This document shows positions 1-9,091 of a DNA stretch of 64,000 nt, piece by piece. How positions within the stretch are numbered: the stretch's first letter is position 1; the number at the start of each line of letters is the position of its first letter. Made by a program: the position numbers and the translations under genes. The notes under the pieces were generated by a model. It worked only from the letters and a program-made list of their open reading frames with translations. It did no database searches and was not told the origin of the DNA. The stretch spans positions 124,001 through 188,000 of the forward strand of contig NZ_BMFV01000001.1 in assembly GCF_014639255.1 (NCBI RefSeq), given 5' to 3'. This DNA is from Pullulanibacillus pueri. Its GTDB lineage: Bacteria > Bacillota > Bacilli > Bacillales > Sporolactobacillaceae.

Positions 1-60
1 TAAGTGAATATTAGTCTTTAAATAAGGATAATACATAACACTTTATTTTTATAATGTCGG

Positions 61-206
61 AGGTATAGCTTTATGGAAGACCTTATAAGTGCAACTTTAG
101 CTTTCGCCATGAAGGCTTGGCGACACCATTAATATGTGAAGGCGTATGCCTGAACCTCAGGCTGTACTTAGCGAAGCAATGGAGTATAAGCCAAGTTTTC
201 TAATAG
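61..206. repeat. Dispersed repeat family R2, copy 1
   Basis: A stretch of about 146 bp recurs, diverged, at 8831-8973 and in shortened form at 56232-56313. Shared blocks in order are GAAGACCTTATAA (GAAAGACCTTATAA in copy 2), GTGTGAAGGCGTATGCCT followed by TCAGGCTGT, and a closing CCAAGTTTTCT. GCCT and AGGC within it could form small hairpins. It has no open frame. I see nothing recognisable in the flanks 1-60 and 207-287. The family is not one I can name. Confidence 0.6.
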
Positions 207-287
207 CGAAAGAACTCCAAACTTAGTCATTCAAGAAGGAGCTCTTGTATCTTTTTAACTGAAAAATCCTCATGTCCGCTTTTCATA

Positions 288-2966
288 TTAATGAATAAGT
301 TTACTTTCCTTCGCTCGTTCGGTAATGCGCTGTGTATATTTTTGCAGAGGTCCCTTTAACATGACCCCTAAAAGAATCGCTATGACTAAAAAGAATACTA
401 AATATAGGCTATCCCTTAAAACGATGGCGCCCACGATTCCCCCAACCGCTTCTCTCATAAGGCTGATGGCGTAAGTGAAAGGCAGGAAGGGATGAATGCT
501 TTGAAAAAAGGGAGGAGAAACCTGAATCGGGAAAGTCCCTCCGCCAGAGGAGAGCTGCAGCACCAATAAAATAATGCCTAAGGCTTTGCCGATATTTCCA
601 AATAAAGAAACAAAGGTGTACACGAGTGTCATAAAGACGACGCTTGCGAACAATGCAAAAATAACGAACCAAAAAGGGCTTTTGACATAGGCACCTAAGA
701 GAACCATGTCCCCTATTGTGACAATAAGTGCTTGAAAAAGACCGATGGTAATAAAGGTTAACAGCCGCCCGAAATAGATATGGTAGCTTCGATAATTTTG
801 GTTGGAGTCTTCAACATCTATTCTTAAAAGCGAGACAAGCAACAGAGCCCCCACCCATAAGCATAAGGTTGTATAAAATGGGGACATCCCTGAACCGTAA
901 TTAGGAATGGGAAAGACCTTCTTTTCTTTTAAAAGGACAGGGTGTGCCAAAAAATCACTCTCTTTTTGGATATTGTGGCGCAAAAGTTCAATAATATCAC
1001 CAAGATTGTTCTCCTTTTCAAAAGCATTGATTTTAGATGTGGCATTATGAAGAGAGCGTTCAAGTTCGGGAAGATCATGGCGCACGAGCCCTGCAACCTT
1101 ATGGACCGTCACTTCGACTTCGGGTAACTTATATTGCACAAAGTCAGAAAGTTTGTGGATATCAGCTTCGGTGGCAGGAAGATCCTGACGAACAAATTGA
1201 GCGGCTTGATGGATTTTTGGGACGAGCTTTGGAAAATCGTTTTTCATAAAAGCAGTTGCCTGATTCACTCCTTTAATGAGTCCGGGCATTTTTTCTTGAA
1301 GGCCTACAACTAAGGAGTGGATCTTAGCTTGAATGTTTGGCATATCCTTTTGCAGCCGCTCGAGCTCCCCATGACCGAAAGCCACGGCCTGATTCGCTTC
1401 ATCTAAAAGAGATTGGAGCTTGGGGATTTCCGATTGAGACTGGCTCAATGTTTGATTGGCGTTTTCTGCTTGAGTCATAAGTTTTTGAATATCTTGACTG
1501 ACGGTTGGTGAAAGCCCCTGAGAATCGTTAGTTATCGAAGTCAAAAGGCGGTCTGCTTGCTCGGTTAAAGCCAGCAGGTGTTCATTATCAGAGCTAGAGG
1601 TGCTACCTGATTGAGCCATGGACTTTTGAATAGCTGTCATGGTGTTGATTTGTTGATCCTGATTTTTCACGAGTGCTTGCAGGCTTTTTTCTTGGGCTTG
1701 AAGTTGAGCACTCGGCATGAGCTGGTTAAGTGTGGTTATTAAATTTTCCAAGTGTTGACTGGCATCGCGACTCGCGATCAGGCGATTTTGCATTTTGGAA
1801 AGGGCGTTGACATCGGGCGGCGTGTCTCCAGAACGTAAGGCTTGAGCAGTATTCGCGACGCCATCATTCGTTTGCTGGATAAGCAGCAGATTTTGTTGAA
1901 TGACGGGAGTAAGCGTCTGAAACGTTTGATCATTGGCTTGAAGGAATTGATGGATACCACTCGCCGTACTTTCCCCATTTTCTGCTAATGACTGAAGCTC
2001 GTTCAATCCAGATTGAGCCTTCTGAATCACTTGAGAAATGGCTTGAACATTTGCTAGCGCTTGATTAAAGCTCTTACTTAAATGATCGAAGCTTTGATCG
2101 ATGGCAACCACGCGATTAACGGCAGATTGAATGTCTGGCAGACGCGATTGTAGGGTTGCAAGATCATCTCCTGCCTTCTGAATTTCTGGCAGCCTTTCCT
2201 CTAATTGTAGTAAGGCTTGACCGGCTTTTTCTATATCGGGAAGAAGTTTTTCAATCGTCAGGATTTTTTGTGCCTTTTGATCTATCTCTGGGAGCTTCTT
2301 TTCAAAGGCAAGGATTTTCTCTCCAGCAGATTTAATCTCTGGAAGTCGGGCTTGTAACTCGAAAATTTGACTTTTTAAACGTCTAAGTGTTGGAAGCTCC
2401 CTTTCAAGTTCAATCCCTACTTTGTTGAATTCTGTGAAGAGGGCTTCGCTTGCCGTACGAACAATTGTTTCATTAAGATTTTCAGTAATGGTTGAGGCCC
2501 CAGTGGTGGTTATCTTTGGAGCAATAGCATTAACTTTTTCATTAACAGTATATACAATTTTAGGATGAGTTGGGCTTTTAGCGATGATGGATGAAATGTT
2601 TTTAGAAAAGTCCTTTGGAATGAGGATGCTGGCATAGTAATCGCCATGCTTGACCCCTCGTTCAGCTTCTTTTTGGCTCACAAAAGTCCAACCCAGACTA
2701 TGATTTTTCTTCAGTTGATCAACCATTTCATCCCCTACATGAATGGTCTTCGTGATTTTGTTTTTATGTATAGTGGCTCCTTTGTCTAAATTGGTCACCG
2801 CAATGGGAATTTTAGAAGTATTGCCATAAGGGTCCCAGCCTGCTTTTAAATTGAACCAGGCGTAGAGGGAAGGGAGGATCATCAAGCCGATGATTAAAAA
2901 TAAAGCCATCGGTATTTTTATGATATTAAGCCAATCTGTTTTATAGATATGAAGGATAGATTTCAC
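288..2966 (-). CDS. yhgE: YhgE/Pip family membrane protein with long repeat-bearing extracytoplasmic domain
   Basis: An 892-residue ABC-2-type membrane protein of the YhgE/Pip (phage infection protein) family, which is also linked to type VII secretion gene clusters. One TM segment lies near residues 18-37, followed by the conserved PSLYAWFNLKAGWDPYGNT stretch typical of the family. Five or six TM helices fill residues about 695-880. The roughly 650-residue middle is helical and contains two perfectly phased arrays: six 17-residue units starting with LP(E/D)I at residues 191-292, and six 18-residue units of the form xP...IH at residues 542-649. Substrate and role here are unknown. It is divergent from the Nudix gene. 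No esx/ess genes are nearby, so a secretion role is not supported by context. Confidence 0.9.
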   Translation of the reverse strand: MKSILHIYKTDWLNIIKIPMALFLIIGLMILPSLYAWFNLKAGWDPYGNTSKIPIAVTNLDKGATIHKNKITKTIHVGDEMVDQLKKNHSLGWTFVSQKEAERGVKHGDYYASILIPKDFSKNISSIIAKSPTHPKIVYTVNEKVNAIAPKITTTGASTITENLNETIVRTASEALFTEFNKVGIELERELPTLRRLKSQIFELQARLPEIKSAGEKILAFEKKLPEIDQKAQKILTIEKLLPDIEKAGQALLQLEERLPEIQKAGDDLATLQSRLPDIQSAVNRVVAIDQSFDHLSKSFNQALANVQAISQVIQKAQSGLNELQSLAENGESTASGIHQFLQANDQTFQTLTPVIQQNLLLIQQTNDGVANTAQALRSGDTPPDVNALSKMQNRLIASRDASQHLENLITTLNQLMPSAQLQAQEKSLQALVKNQDQQINTMTAIQKSMAQSGSTSSSDNEHLLALTEQADRLLTSITNDSQGLSPTVSQDIQKLMTQAENANQTLSQSQSEIPKLQSLLDEANQAVAFGHGELERLQKDMPNIQAKIHSLVVGLQEKMPGLIKGVNQATAFMKNDFPKLVPKIHQAAQFVRQDLPATEADIHKLSDFVQYKLPEVEVTVHKVAGLVRHDLPELERSLHNATSKINAFEKENNLGDIIELLRHNIQKESDFLAHPVLLKEKKVFPIPNYGSGMSPFYTTLCLWVGALLLVSLLRIDVEDSNQNYRSYHIYFGRLLTFITIGLFQALIVTIGDMVLLGAYVKSPFWFVIFALFASVVFMTLVYTFVSLFGNIGKALGIILLVLQLSSGGGTFPIQVSPPFFQSIHPFLPFTYAISLMREAVGGIVGAIVLRDSLYLVFFLVIAILLGVMLKGPLQKYTQRITERAKESKLIH

Positions 2967-3095
2967 TGTGAATCACCTTTACTTCAAGATGTCTTTAGTG
3001 TTCCAACAAACGGCCTTCTTATGACTATAAAAACAGAGCATAAACTTGAACATACCTATAAAGTCGCTTTAAATGGAATAAGGAGGCTATTTCAG

Positions 3096-3749
3096 ATGTC
3101 CAAAAGAGGAGAGGATATGAGTATGGAGAGTGAGAAATTAACAATATTTGACGAACATAGAACACCTATAGGCGAAGCGACAAGGGAAGACGTTCATAAA
3201 TTAGGGTATTGGCATGAGGTCTTTCAATGCTGGTTTGTAAGTGAAGAGGAAGGGGAGCCGTATATTTATCTCCAAAAGCGGAGCTGGCGCAAAAAGGATT
3301 ATCCGAATTTGTTTGATATTACAGCCGCGGGTCACTTACTTGCCGGTGAAACGGTAAGTGATGGTGTAAGGGAAATTAAAGAAGAGATAGGGATCGATGT
3401 TCAAATAGAGTCGCTAATTCCTTTAGGGGTCATAGCCACCACTGCTACCAAAGGAACTTTTATAGACAAAGAAATCGCCAATGTCTTTCTATACAAAAGC
3501 CCTTTTTCCTTAGATGACTTTTCATTACAGGCGGAGGAAGTCTCAGGCATGGTTAAAGTAGAATTTAGCCAATTCTATGCGTTATGGTTAGGAGAGTTAG
3601 CAGAAGTCCATGTGGAAGGTTTTGAAATCGATGAAGCAGGCATGAAGCACTCGATTTCAAGATCTGTAAGTAAGAAAGGTTTTGTTTCCAATGATAGCGC
3701 CTATTTTACCCCAGTATTAAATGGGATTCGAAGGTACATAGGTGTCTAA
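3096..3749 (+). CDS. Nudix hydrolase
   Basis: A pyrophosphohydrolase of the Nudix superfamily. The full box is present: G, five residues, E, seven residues, then REIKEEIGI. The fold resembles the isopentenyl-diphosphate isomerase-like/YfcD subgroup (opening with an EHRTPIGEATR segment, then WHEVFQCWF), but the substrate cannot be read from sequence. The open frame begins at 2949, overlapping the divergent yhgE start. I chose ATG 3096, which follows AGGAGG with a 9-nt gap; ATG 3117 behind GAGGAG is almost as good. The product is about 217 residues. Confidence 0.85.
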   Translation: MSKRGEDMSMESEKLTIFDEHRTPIGEATREDVHKLGYWHEVFQCWFVSEEEGEPYIYLQKRSWRKKDYPNLFDITAAGHLLAGETVSDGVREIKEEIGIDVQIESLIPLGVIATTATKGTFIDKEIANVFLYKSPFSLDDFSLQAEEVSGMVKVEFSQFYALWLGELAEVHVEGFEIDEAGMKHSISRSVSKKGFVSNDSAYFTPVLNGIRRYIGV

Positions 3750-3824
3750 GCAGGAGGGAGCGGGATGTCATTTTGAAGTCAATGATGGCTGGAGTTGGGA
3801 GAGGCGCAGGCTTCTCCCGTTAAC

Positions 3825-4706
3825 CTAGCCTCGTTTTCTTTGTAATAATAAAAACACTGCTAAACCGATTAATATCAACATGATGCCTAGGCATTGTTGG
3901 AGAGATAGAGCTTCCCTTAAAATGAAATAAGCTAGGATGCAAGTGCCAACAGTTTCACCCAGAATACCCATGGTTATCACGGTTGGACTTAACCATTTTA
4001 ACAGCCAATTGAAAATGCTTTGACCTAAAATGGTCGCGATAAAGGCTAATCCTAGAAAGGCCCACCATGTTGTTGCCGAGTAATGAAAGAATGACGTGTG
4101 TTGAAGAAAGGCAAAAACACCAAGACAAAGAGCGCTACTCGTGTAACCGATAATAGAGTAAGGGACAAGAGATAAGCTTTTTCGGAAATATTGACCAAGA
4201 AAAAAGTAAGCGGTGATGACCCCCGCAGCAATAAACGCGAGGATATCGCCAAATAAGGCTTGGCCACTTATCTGGAAATCTTGCCAGCCAATCACAATAC
4301 TACCGGCAATGGCAATGATGACACCTAGTATCGCCCCTTTATTAAAACGTTCTTTAAATAGAAAAAATCCGCCAGCCAATGAAAATAGCGGTTGAAGTGT
4401 GACGAGAACAGTTGAACTGGCAACAGAAGTATAGTCTAACGATTCAAACCACAAGACATAGTGGCTGGCAAGAAAAAGTCCCGATAAAAGCCCAAGTCCC
4501 CATTGCTTTTTTGATAGTCGTCGTAATTCAGTACGGTTGCCTTTTCCTAAAAAAAGAAAGGGAAGCACCATAAAGGTTGCAAAAAACATCCGATAGAATG
4601 CAGTCATCGTCGCAGGTGCATCAGCTAATTTTACAAAAATAGCCGAAGTGGATAAAGCAAAAACGCCAAATAATAAAAGGCCATAAGTTATCAAAGGTGA
4701 TCTCAA
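3825..4706 (-). CDS. EamA/DMT family transporter
   Basis: A ten-TM drug/metabolite transporter made of two EamA repeats (about residues 10-140 and 155-290), likely an exporter of small metabolites across the cytoplasmic membrane. The open frame runs up to an ATG at 4826, but the first 40 codons read as AT-rich leader. TTG 4706 follows TAGGAG at the right spacing and places the first TM helix (ITYGLLLFGVFAL) directly after the start, giving 293 residues, the usual size. Its substrate is unknown. Confidence 0.85.
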   Translation of the reverse strand: MRSPLITYGLLLFGVFALSTSAIFVKLADAPATMTAFYRMFFATFMVLPFLFLGKGNRTELRRLSKKQWGLGLLSGLFLASHYVLWFESLDYTSVASSTVLVTLQPLFSLAGGFFLFKERFNKGAILGVIIAIAGSIVIGWQDFQISGQALFGDILAFIAAGVITAYFFLGQYFRKSLSLVPYSIIGYTSSALCLGVFAFLQHTSFFHYSATTWWAFLGLAFIATILGQSIFNWLLKWLSPTVITMGILGETVGTCILAYFILREALSLQQCLGIMLILIGLAVFLLLQRKRG

Positions 4707-4875
4707 ATTGTGTTCTCCTACTTTACATACGAAATAAAAATCTAAATTTAAGTATATGATTTTTATTGTATTTATTAAAGCATTCAACCTTTCATTATGA
4801 AATTTTTGTATACTTAACTTATGCATCGCTTATATCAGATCTTAAGATGAAAGATCCGAGTCAATGGAGGAGCTT

Positions 4876-5208
4876 ATGCCAAAGTATAATAAATTAGTGC
4901 GCGACCGCATTCCCGAGATTATTGCCGAGAATGGTCAGACTTACCATGTGAAAAAATTAGAGGAAGAAGACTATCTTGTTGAGTTACGTCGAAAAGCCCA
5001 AGAAGAATTAAATGAGTACTTTGAAAGCAGCAAGACTAATGAAGCTATTGAAGAGCTCGCTGATGTGCTTGAAGTGATTTATGCTCTCGGACAGGTCCAT
5101 GGAGTGGAACCGGCAGAATTAGAGAAAATTCGACGTTTGAAAGCAGAAAGGAGAGGGCGCTTTGCCAAAAAACTCTTTCTCTTGGATGTTGAAGAAGGAA
5201 AAGCGTAA
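4876..5208 (+). CDS. MazG-like nucleotide pyrophosphohydrolase
   Basis: A small all-alpha NTP pyrophosphohydrolase-like protein of 110 residues. It opens with YNKLVRDRIPEII, a signature of the phosphoribosyl-ATP pyrophosphohydrolase/MazG-like house-cleaning group. The metal-binding helix motifs appear as EELNEY and EELADVLEV. It probably hydrolyses non-canonical nucleoside triphosphates in the cytoplasm. The start was set to ATG 4876, which has GGAGG five bases upstream, rather than the in-frame ATG 4864. Confidence 0.85.
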   Translation: MPKYNKLVRDRIPEIIAENGQTYHVKKLEEEDYLVELRRKAQEELNEYFESSKTNEAIEELADVLEVIYALGQVHGVEPAELEKIRRLKAERRGRFAKKLFLLDVEEGKA

Positions 5209-5316
5209 AAAAGGGAAATATTTTAGATAAAGGCTGTTAAATGATCGACGTTTTATAAAGACATATTTCCCGGAAAATGAAAGACGCAGTAAAAATGGAT
5301 TAAAAGGTGGAACAAG

Positions 5317-5514
5317 ATGCTGGTTTTCTTTGGGATTTTTATTGTTTTGGGTCTCTTGATGTCACTTAAACCTTTATGGATTTGGCGCGTGACTGAAAGT
5401 TGGCTCACGGAACATGGTAGACCTTCAACGTTATATCTTTATGTTCTGCAGATTCTTGGAGTGATCTTTATTCTTTTGGGTATTATTGGTGAATTTGTTT
5501 ACTTATTCATGTAA
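5317..5514 (+). CDS. Small two-TM membrane protein (DUF6199-like)
   Basis: A 65-residue protein with one TM helix at residues 1-17, a short polar loop with WRVTESWLTEHG, and a second TM helix at about 43-64. The pattern (hydrophobic start, WxxTESW, second helix) resembles DUF6199-type small membrane proteins of Bacillales; I offer that family from memory. A GGTGG-like RBS lies upstream. Function is unknown. Confidence 0.7.
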   Translation: MLVFFGIFIVLGLLMSLKPLWIWRVTESWLTEHGRPSTLYLYVLQILGVIFILLGIIGEFVYLFM

Positions 5515-5554
5515 ACGGACAACATAGTGTTCCGGCGTTATTGGAGGGGGAAAT

Positions 5555-5911
5555 ATGGAGGTAAAGGTTGAACTTTCAAAGTTCAAAGTGAAGTCCGGGA
5601 AAGCTAAACGGGTTGATGAGTGGATGCATTTTTTAAATGAACACATGGAAGACGTTCTTTTAACCTTGAAAGATGAAAAAATGCATGTGGAAACTATATT
5701 TAGAGAGTGTCATGAGGGGCAGGAGTACTTATATTGGTACTCGATTCAGGGAGAAGGTGGCGTAAGTGTGGAGGATTCCCAGCATGATGTAGATAAAAAG
5801 CATTTAGAATTTTGGGCTGAGTGCATTGATGAATCGGGTTCTCCAATAGATATGGAAACAGAAGTCGTGATGATTCCGGATAATATTCGGAAGGCTTTCG
5901 GCAAACTGTAA
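5555..5911 (+). CDS. DUF6176 family protein
   Basis: A 118-residue soluble acidic protein. The opening KVELSKFKVKSGKAKRVDEW and the later H..HLEFWAECID segment match what I recall of DUF6176, a family without known function. It starts at an ATG preceded by GGAGGGGG. It follows the small two-TM protein by 40 bp in the same direction, but a shared role cannot be inferred. Confidence 0.75.
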   Translation: MEVKVELSKFKVKSGKAKRVDEWMHFLNEHMEDVLLTLKDEKMHVETIFRECHEGQEYLYWYSIQGEGGVSVEDSQHDVDKKHLEFWAECIDESGSPIDMETEVVMIPDNIRKAFGKL

Positions 5912-6094
5912 ATCAAATGTTTTTTTGCTTTTTATTATGATAGATAGAAGTGACGGACCTTACCACTGAAGAAATCGAACAATTGAAGCAATCCTTATAA
6001 TTATTGAGTAAGAATCTGGAGGAGTATCTCTTTCTGTCATTAATCTCTATATGTGATAGGATTTCAGTAGATAACATTTTGGGAGAGTCGAAAG

Positions 6095-6496
6095 ATGCGA
6101 GAAGTTCATTTACCCATCGTTGTTCGTTCAACGGAGATCGATGTGAATGGTCATGTCAATAATGCAAAATACTTGGAATATCTAGAATGGTCGCGTGAGG
6201 AATGGTATGAACAAGCGGGATTAACGTATGATGCCTTTTTACAAATGGGCATTCAAACCGTCACGGTCAATATTAACATTAATTATCGAAAAGAATGCAC
6301 TCAAGGAGATTGCTTGGACGTTAAAACCACTCCGGAAAAAGTGGGAAGGACTAGCTTTGTTTTTTATCAAGAAATGACTAATCAAAAGGGCGAGGTCTGT
6401 GCCGAGGCGTGGGTAACTAGCGTGACAATGGATGAAAAAACGCGTAAGGCGCGTGAGGTGCCCGCGACATTACGAGGCCTTTTCCCGGCTGAATGA
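6095..6496 (+). CDS. Acyl-CoA thioesterase, 4HBT hotdog fold
   Basis: A 133-residue single-hotdog protein of the 4-hydroxybenzoyl-CoA thioesterase/YbgC type. The active-site segment TEIDVNGHVNNAKYLEYLEW carries the catalytic Asp and the HVNN loop. It likely hydrolyses acyl-CoA or acyl-ACP. The RBS is GGGAGA. It is convergent with the BcrC-like gene, and a bidirectional terminator lies between them. Confidence 0.85.
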   Translation: MREVHLPIVVRSTEIDVNGHVNNAKYLEYLEWSREEWYEQAGLTYDAFLQMGIQTVTVNININYRKECTQGDCLDVKTTPEKVGRTSFVFYQEMTNQKGEVCAEAWVTSVTMDEKTRKAREVPATLRGLFPAE

Positions 6497-6790
6497 TAAT
6501 ACATAATGGAAGTATCGTGTAAAGGCTTAAAGTCAATTGTTGTGGGAATAAAGTGTACTCATTTCAAGCCCTTTTCAGGAAATCTTGTTGTGAGCTTAAG
6601 GACAGCGAGCCTCTTGGGTAAAAGTCCAGATGATCAGTGTTTTAGAAATACTTAGCCGTTATGTCGGTATTTATTTCGACGCCTCTTGTCTTAGAAAGCA
6701 ACAATATCCTAGATAGAAACCTTCGCATTAAAGGATAAATTTTCTGTTCTAATGGGGATTAAACCGCAATGCTTAGAATAGAGTCATTTT
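6497..6790. other. Gene-free stretch between the thioesterase and its terminator
   Basis: No open frame with a ribosome-binding site, no hairpin and no repeat was recognised on either strand. It is AT-rich 3'-flanking DNA between two convergent genes. Confidence 0.5.
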
Positions 6791-6834
6791 AAAAAGCGCT
6801 AAGGAAAGTGAAGCCATTCCTCGAGCGCTTTTTT
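6791..6834. terminator. Bidirectional intrinsic terminator
   Basis: A hairpin with arms AAGCGCT-AAGGAA and TTCCT-CG-AGCGCTT is flanked by A-run and T-run, so it can terminate both the thioesterase transcript and the convergent BcrC-like transcript. Confidence 0.8.
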
Positions 6835-6848
6835 GATGTGTCTATTTT

Positions 6849-7454
6849 TTATGGACGGTATCGCGTTACTCTCTTCGTTGTCTTAGGTTGCAAGCGAAAG
6901 AGCTTTAATCCAAAGTTGGTGATAGGATAAAAGAAACGAGAAAATTTCCTGACAATAAAAGCCGCTATCACCCCCACCACGACACTTGCAAGAACATCGG
7001 TTGGCCAATGCACACCAGTATACACTCTTGAGAAAATGACAATGATGGCAAAGGTTGTAAAGGTACGGCTTATCCATTTGTTCAGCTTCCAAGTAGCCGC
7101 TGCAAATCCAAAGCTTCCTGATCCGTGATCACTTGGAAAGGAAGCATCAGCTGCATGGGGAATGAGCTGATGAAATGTCCCGGGCTGAAGGGAGACGAAC
7201 GGGCGAGGACGAGCCCAAAAATGAGCAATGATAAAATTAATCACAAGCGCAAAAATACCTGAAAAGAAGGACAGGACTAAGGCATGTCGAGATTCAGGTC
7301 TAGAGCGTGGCAATGTGAGCCAGAAAAGGATAAAAAGTAGGGCGTAAATTTCAAGGGCATATTTTGATATAAACATCATTGTGTGATCGAACCATACAAT
7401 ATGGCCAGATAAATTGTTAATCGCGTGATAGATAGTAGTATCAAATGGATTCAT
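6849..7454 (-). CDS. bcrC: Undecaprenyl-diphosphatase, BcrC/PAP2 type
   Basis: A 201-residue membrane phosphatase that would recycle undecaprenyl diphosphate for peptidoglycan synthesis, and in relatives gives bacitracin resistance. The PAP2 motifs are visible: ARPRPF (first motif), FPSDHGSGSF (second, with catalytic His) and SRVYTGVHWPTD (third). There are about five TM helices. The start was moved from 7481 to ATG 7454 because GAGGAG sits seven bases upstream, which gives the family's usual MNPFD-like beginning. I saw no clear ECF sigma-type promoter upstream. Confidence 0.85.
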   Translation of the reverse strand: MNPFDTTIYHAINNLSGHIVWFDHTMMFISKYALEIYALLFILFWLTLPRSRPESRHALVLSFFSGIFALVINFIIAHFWARPRPFVSLQPGTFHQLIPHAADASFPSDHGSGSFGFAAATWKLNKWISRTFTTFAIIVIFSRVYTGVHWPTDVLASVVVGVIAAFIVRKFSRFFYPITNFGLKLFRLQPKTTKRVTRYRP

Positions 7455-7733
7455 GACTTTCTCCTCGTTCAACTGTATCAAAGAGCTTTAGTAATCGTTT
7501 AAAAAGTTAAGCAATCTGATCACTTGGTTAAAATGTTTTCTCTTTATTTTAACAGAAAATCAACAATAATGTTGTGATTTTTTCAAACGAAAAACGTTCT
7601 TAACCTTTTTAATCATTCTTTAAACTTTTAGCTAAGTGTAAAAACTCAGCTAGTATAGCGGAAGTAGCCCATCGTGGTTATATTGACTCAAAAACCTACA
7701 TGATTGCAATATTTCCACTTTCTTTTTAAATAT

Positions 7734-7770
7734 CAAAAAAGCACCGGATACGATGAGTTGTATCCGGCGC
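7734..7770 (-). terminator. Intrinsic terminator of the LLM oxidoreductase gene
   Basis: On the minus strand GCGCCGGATAC pairs with GTATCCGGTGC around an 8-nt loop, followed by TTTTTT. Between this and the BcrC-like start (7455-7733) no gene was seen; the bcrC promoter should lie there. Confidence 0.85.
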
Positions 7771-7780
7771 TAATGAGTGA

Positions 7781-8791
7781 TTAATCCATTAAGTCAGCAA
7801 CAATTTCATAAGAACGCAAGCGATCTTCATGGTGATAGATTTGGGAGTTGACGATAATTTCGTCAGCCTGAGTATCATTGAGGAAGCTTTCCAACTTCTC
7901 TTTAACGGTATCGACCGTGCCAATAATGGTTGCAGGGGACTGTAGGGATTGTCGTACAGCTTCCTGTTCAGGAATTGACCAAACGTCATCAATGTCATCA
8001 ATTGGTGGTTTTAAAGCCGTTGGCTGACCTCTTCTTAAACTAAGAAATTGTTGTTGTTGTGAGGTTGCTAACCATTTCGCTTTTTCTTCACTATCCGCAG
8101 CGAAAATATTGACAGCCACCATCACATGGGGCTTTTCAAGAACCTCTGAAGGTTGAAAGTTCTTGCGGTAAAGATGAAGGGCGGGTAACGTATAGTCAGG
8201 TGAAAAATGACTAGCAAACGAAAACGGTAACCCCTTTTGAGCAGCAAGCTGAGCACTAAAACCGCTGGAACCGAGAAGCCAAATAGGAATAGTTAAACCT
8301 TCACCAGGATAAGCATGAACGCGAGCTGTTCCTTTAAAATAATCTTGAAGCTCTTCTACTTGTAAAGGAAAGTCTTCAGGGCTACTATGCAAAGTTCTTC
8401 GTAAAGCATAGGCGGTAGCCTGATCACTTCCGGGAGCACGGCCAAGACCTAAATCAATACGGTCCGGAAACATCGATTCTAAAGTACCAAATTGTTCAGC
8501 AATGACAAGAGGGGCATGGTTGGGCAGCATAATCCCACCCGATCCCACACGAATATGATCGGTTGCTCCAGCAATTCGTCCAATGACAACCGATGTTGCT
8601 GAACTCGCGATGCCAGGCATATTGTGGTGTTCCGCTAACCAATAGCGATGGAACCCCCATTTTTCAACGTGCTGAGCTAAATCGACACTTTTATTAAAGG
8701 ACTCCCCAGGCTGGCTACCTTCGTTGATCGGAGAAAGGTCAAGGACAGATAATGGGATATTATGAAAATGTTTGGGTTGATGTTTAGTCAT
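7781..8791 (-). CDS. LLM class flavin-dependent oxidoreductase (MsnO8-like)
   Basis: A 336-residue bacterial-luciferase-like TIM-barrel flavoprotein. [12 protein letters not shown] at the start, [18 protein letters not shown], and [17 protein letters not shown] are hallmarks of the single-subunit MsnO8/YceB-type LLM oxidoreductases. It is expected to use FMNH2 from a partner reductase; the substrate is unknown. It is a single-gene transcript with its own terminator. Confidence 0.88.
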   Translation of the reverse strand: MTKHQPKHFHNIPLSVLDLSPINEGSQPGESFNKSVDLAQHVEKWGFHRYWLAEHHNMPGIASSATSVVIGRIAGATDHIRVGSGGIMLPNHAPLVIAEQFGTLESMFPDRIDLGLGRAPGSDQATAYALRRTLHSSPEDFPLQVEELQDYFKGTARVHAYPGEGLTIPIWLLGSSGFSAQLAAQKGLPFSFASHFSPDYTLPALHLYRKNFQPSEVLEKPHVMVAVNIFAADSEEKAKWLATSQQQQFLSLRRGQPTALKPPIDDIDDVWSIPEQEAVRQSLQSPATIIGTVDTVKEKLESFLNDTQADEIIVNSQIYHHEDRLRSYEIVADLMD

Positions 8792-8830
8792 TATATTAGA
8801 TACTCCTTATCCTCTTTCTTGTAACGTCAG

Positions 8831-8973
8831 AATGTATAACTTTTCGGAAAGACCTTATAATTACAACTTTGTTATCGCCGTTAAGACGACAACTTTAATG
8901 TGTGAAGGCGTATGCCTAAACATCAGGCTGTGCTTGGCGATGCTGTGAAGGATACGCCAAGTTTTCTCATTAG
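8831..8973. repeat. Dispersed repeat family R2, copy 2
   Basis: This aligns with 61-206 along its full length: GAAAGACCTTATAA, GTGTGAAGGCGTATGCCT, ATCAGGCTGT and CGCCAAGTTTTCTCATTAG occur in the same order and spacing. It lies between the LLM oxidoreductase start and the lipoprotein gene. It has no coding potential. A 62-codon frame across it is an accident. Confidence 0.6.
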
Positions 8974-9091
8974 AAATGATACGGATTGTTTTGGTATTCG
9001 TCCAGTAATTTGCCCGAAAGCTGCCATTTTTACTATGAAAAGTAAACATCCCCTCAATGGAGAGGATTGAGAGGATCTGATTGGCTATTGA

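Noticed and set aside
5913-6131. 72-codon minus-strand frame ahead of the thioesterase
   Set aside because: It overlaps the thioesterase start, has no convincing ribosome-binding site and a composition unlike its neighbours.
8861-9049. 62-codon minus-strand frame
   Set aside because: It lies in an R2 repeat copy and is not conserved in copy 1.
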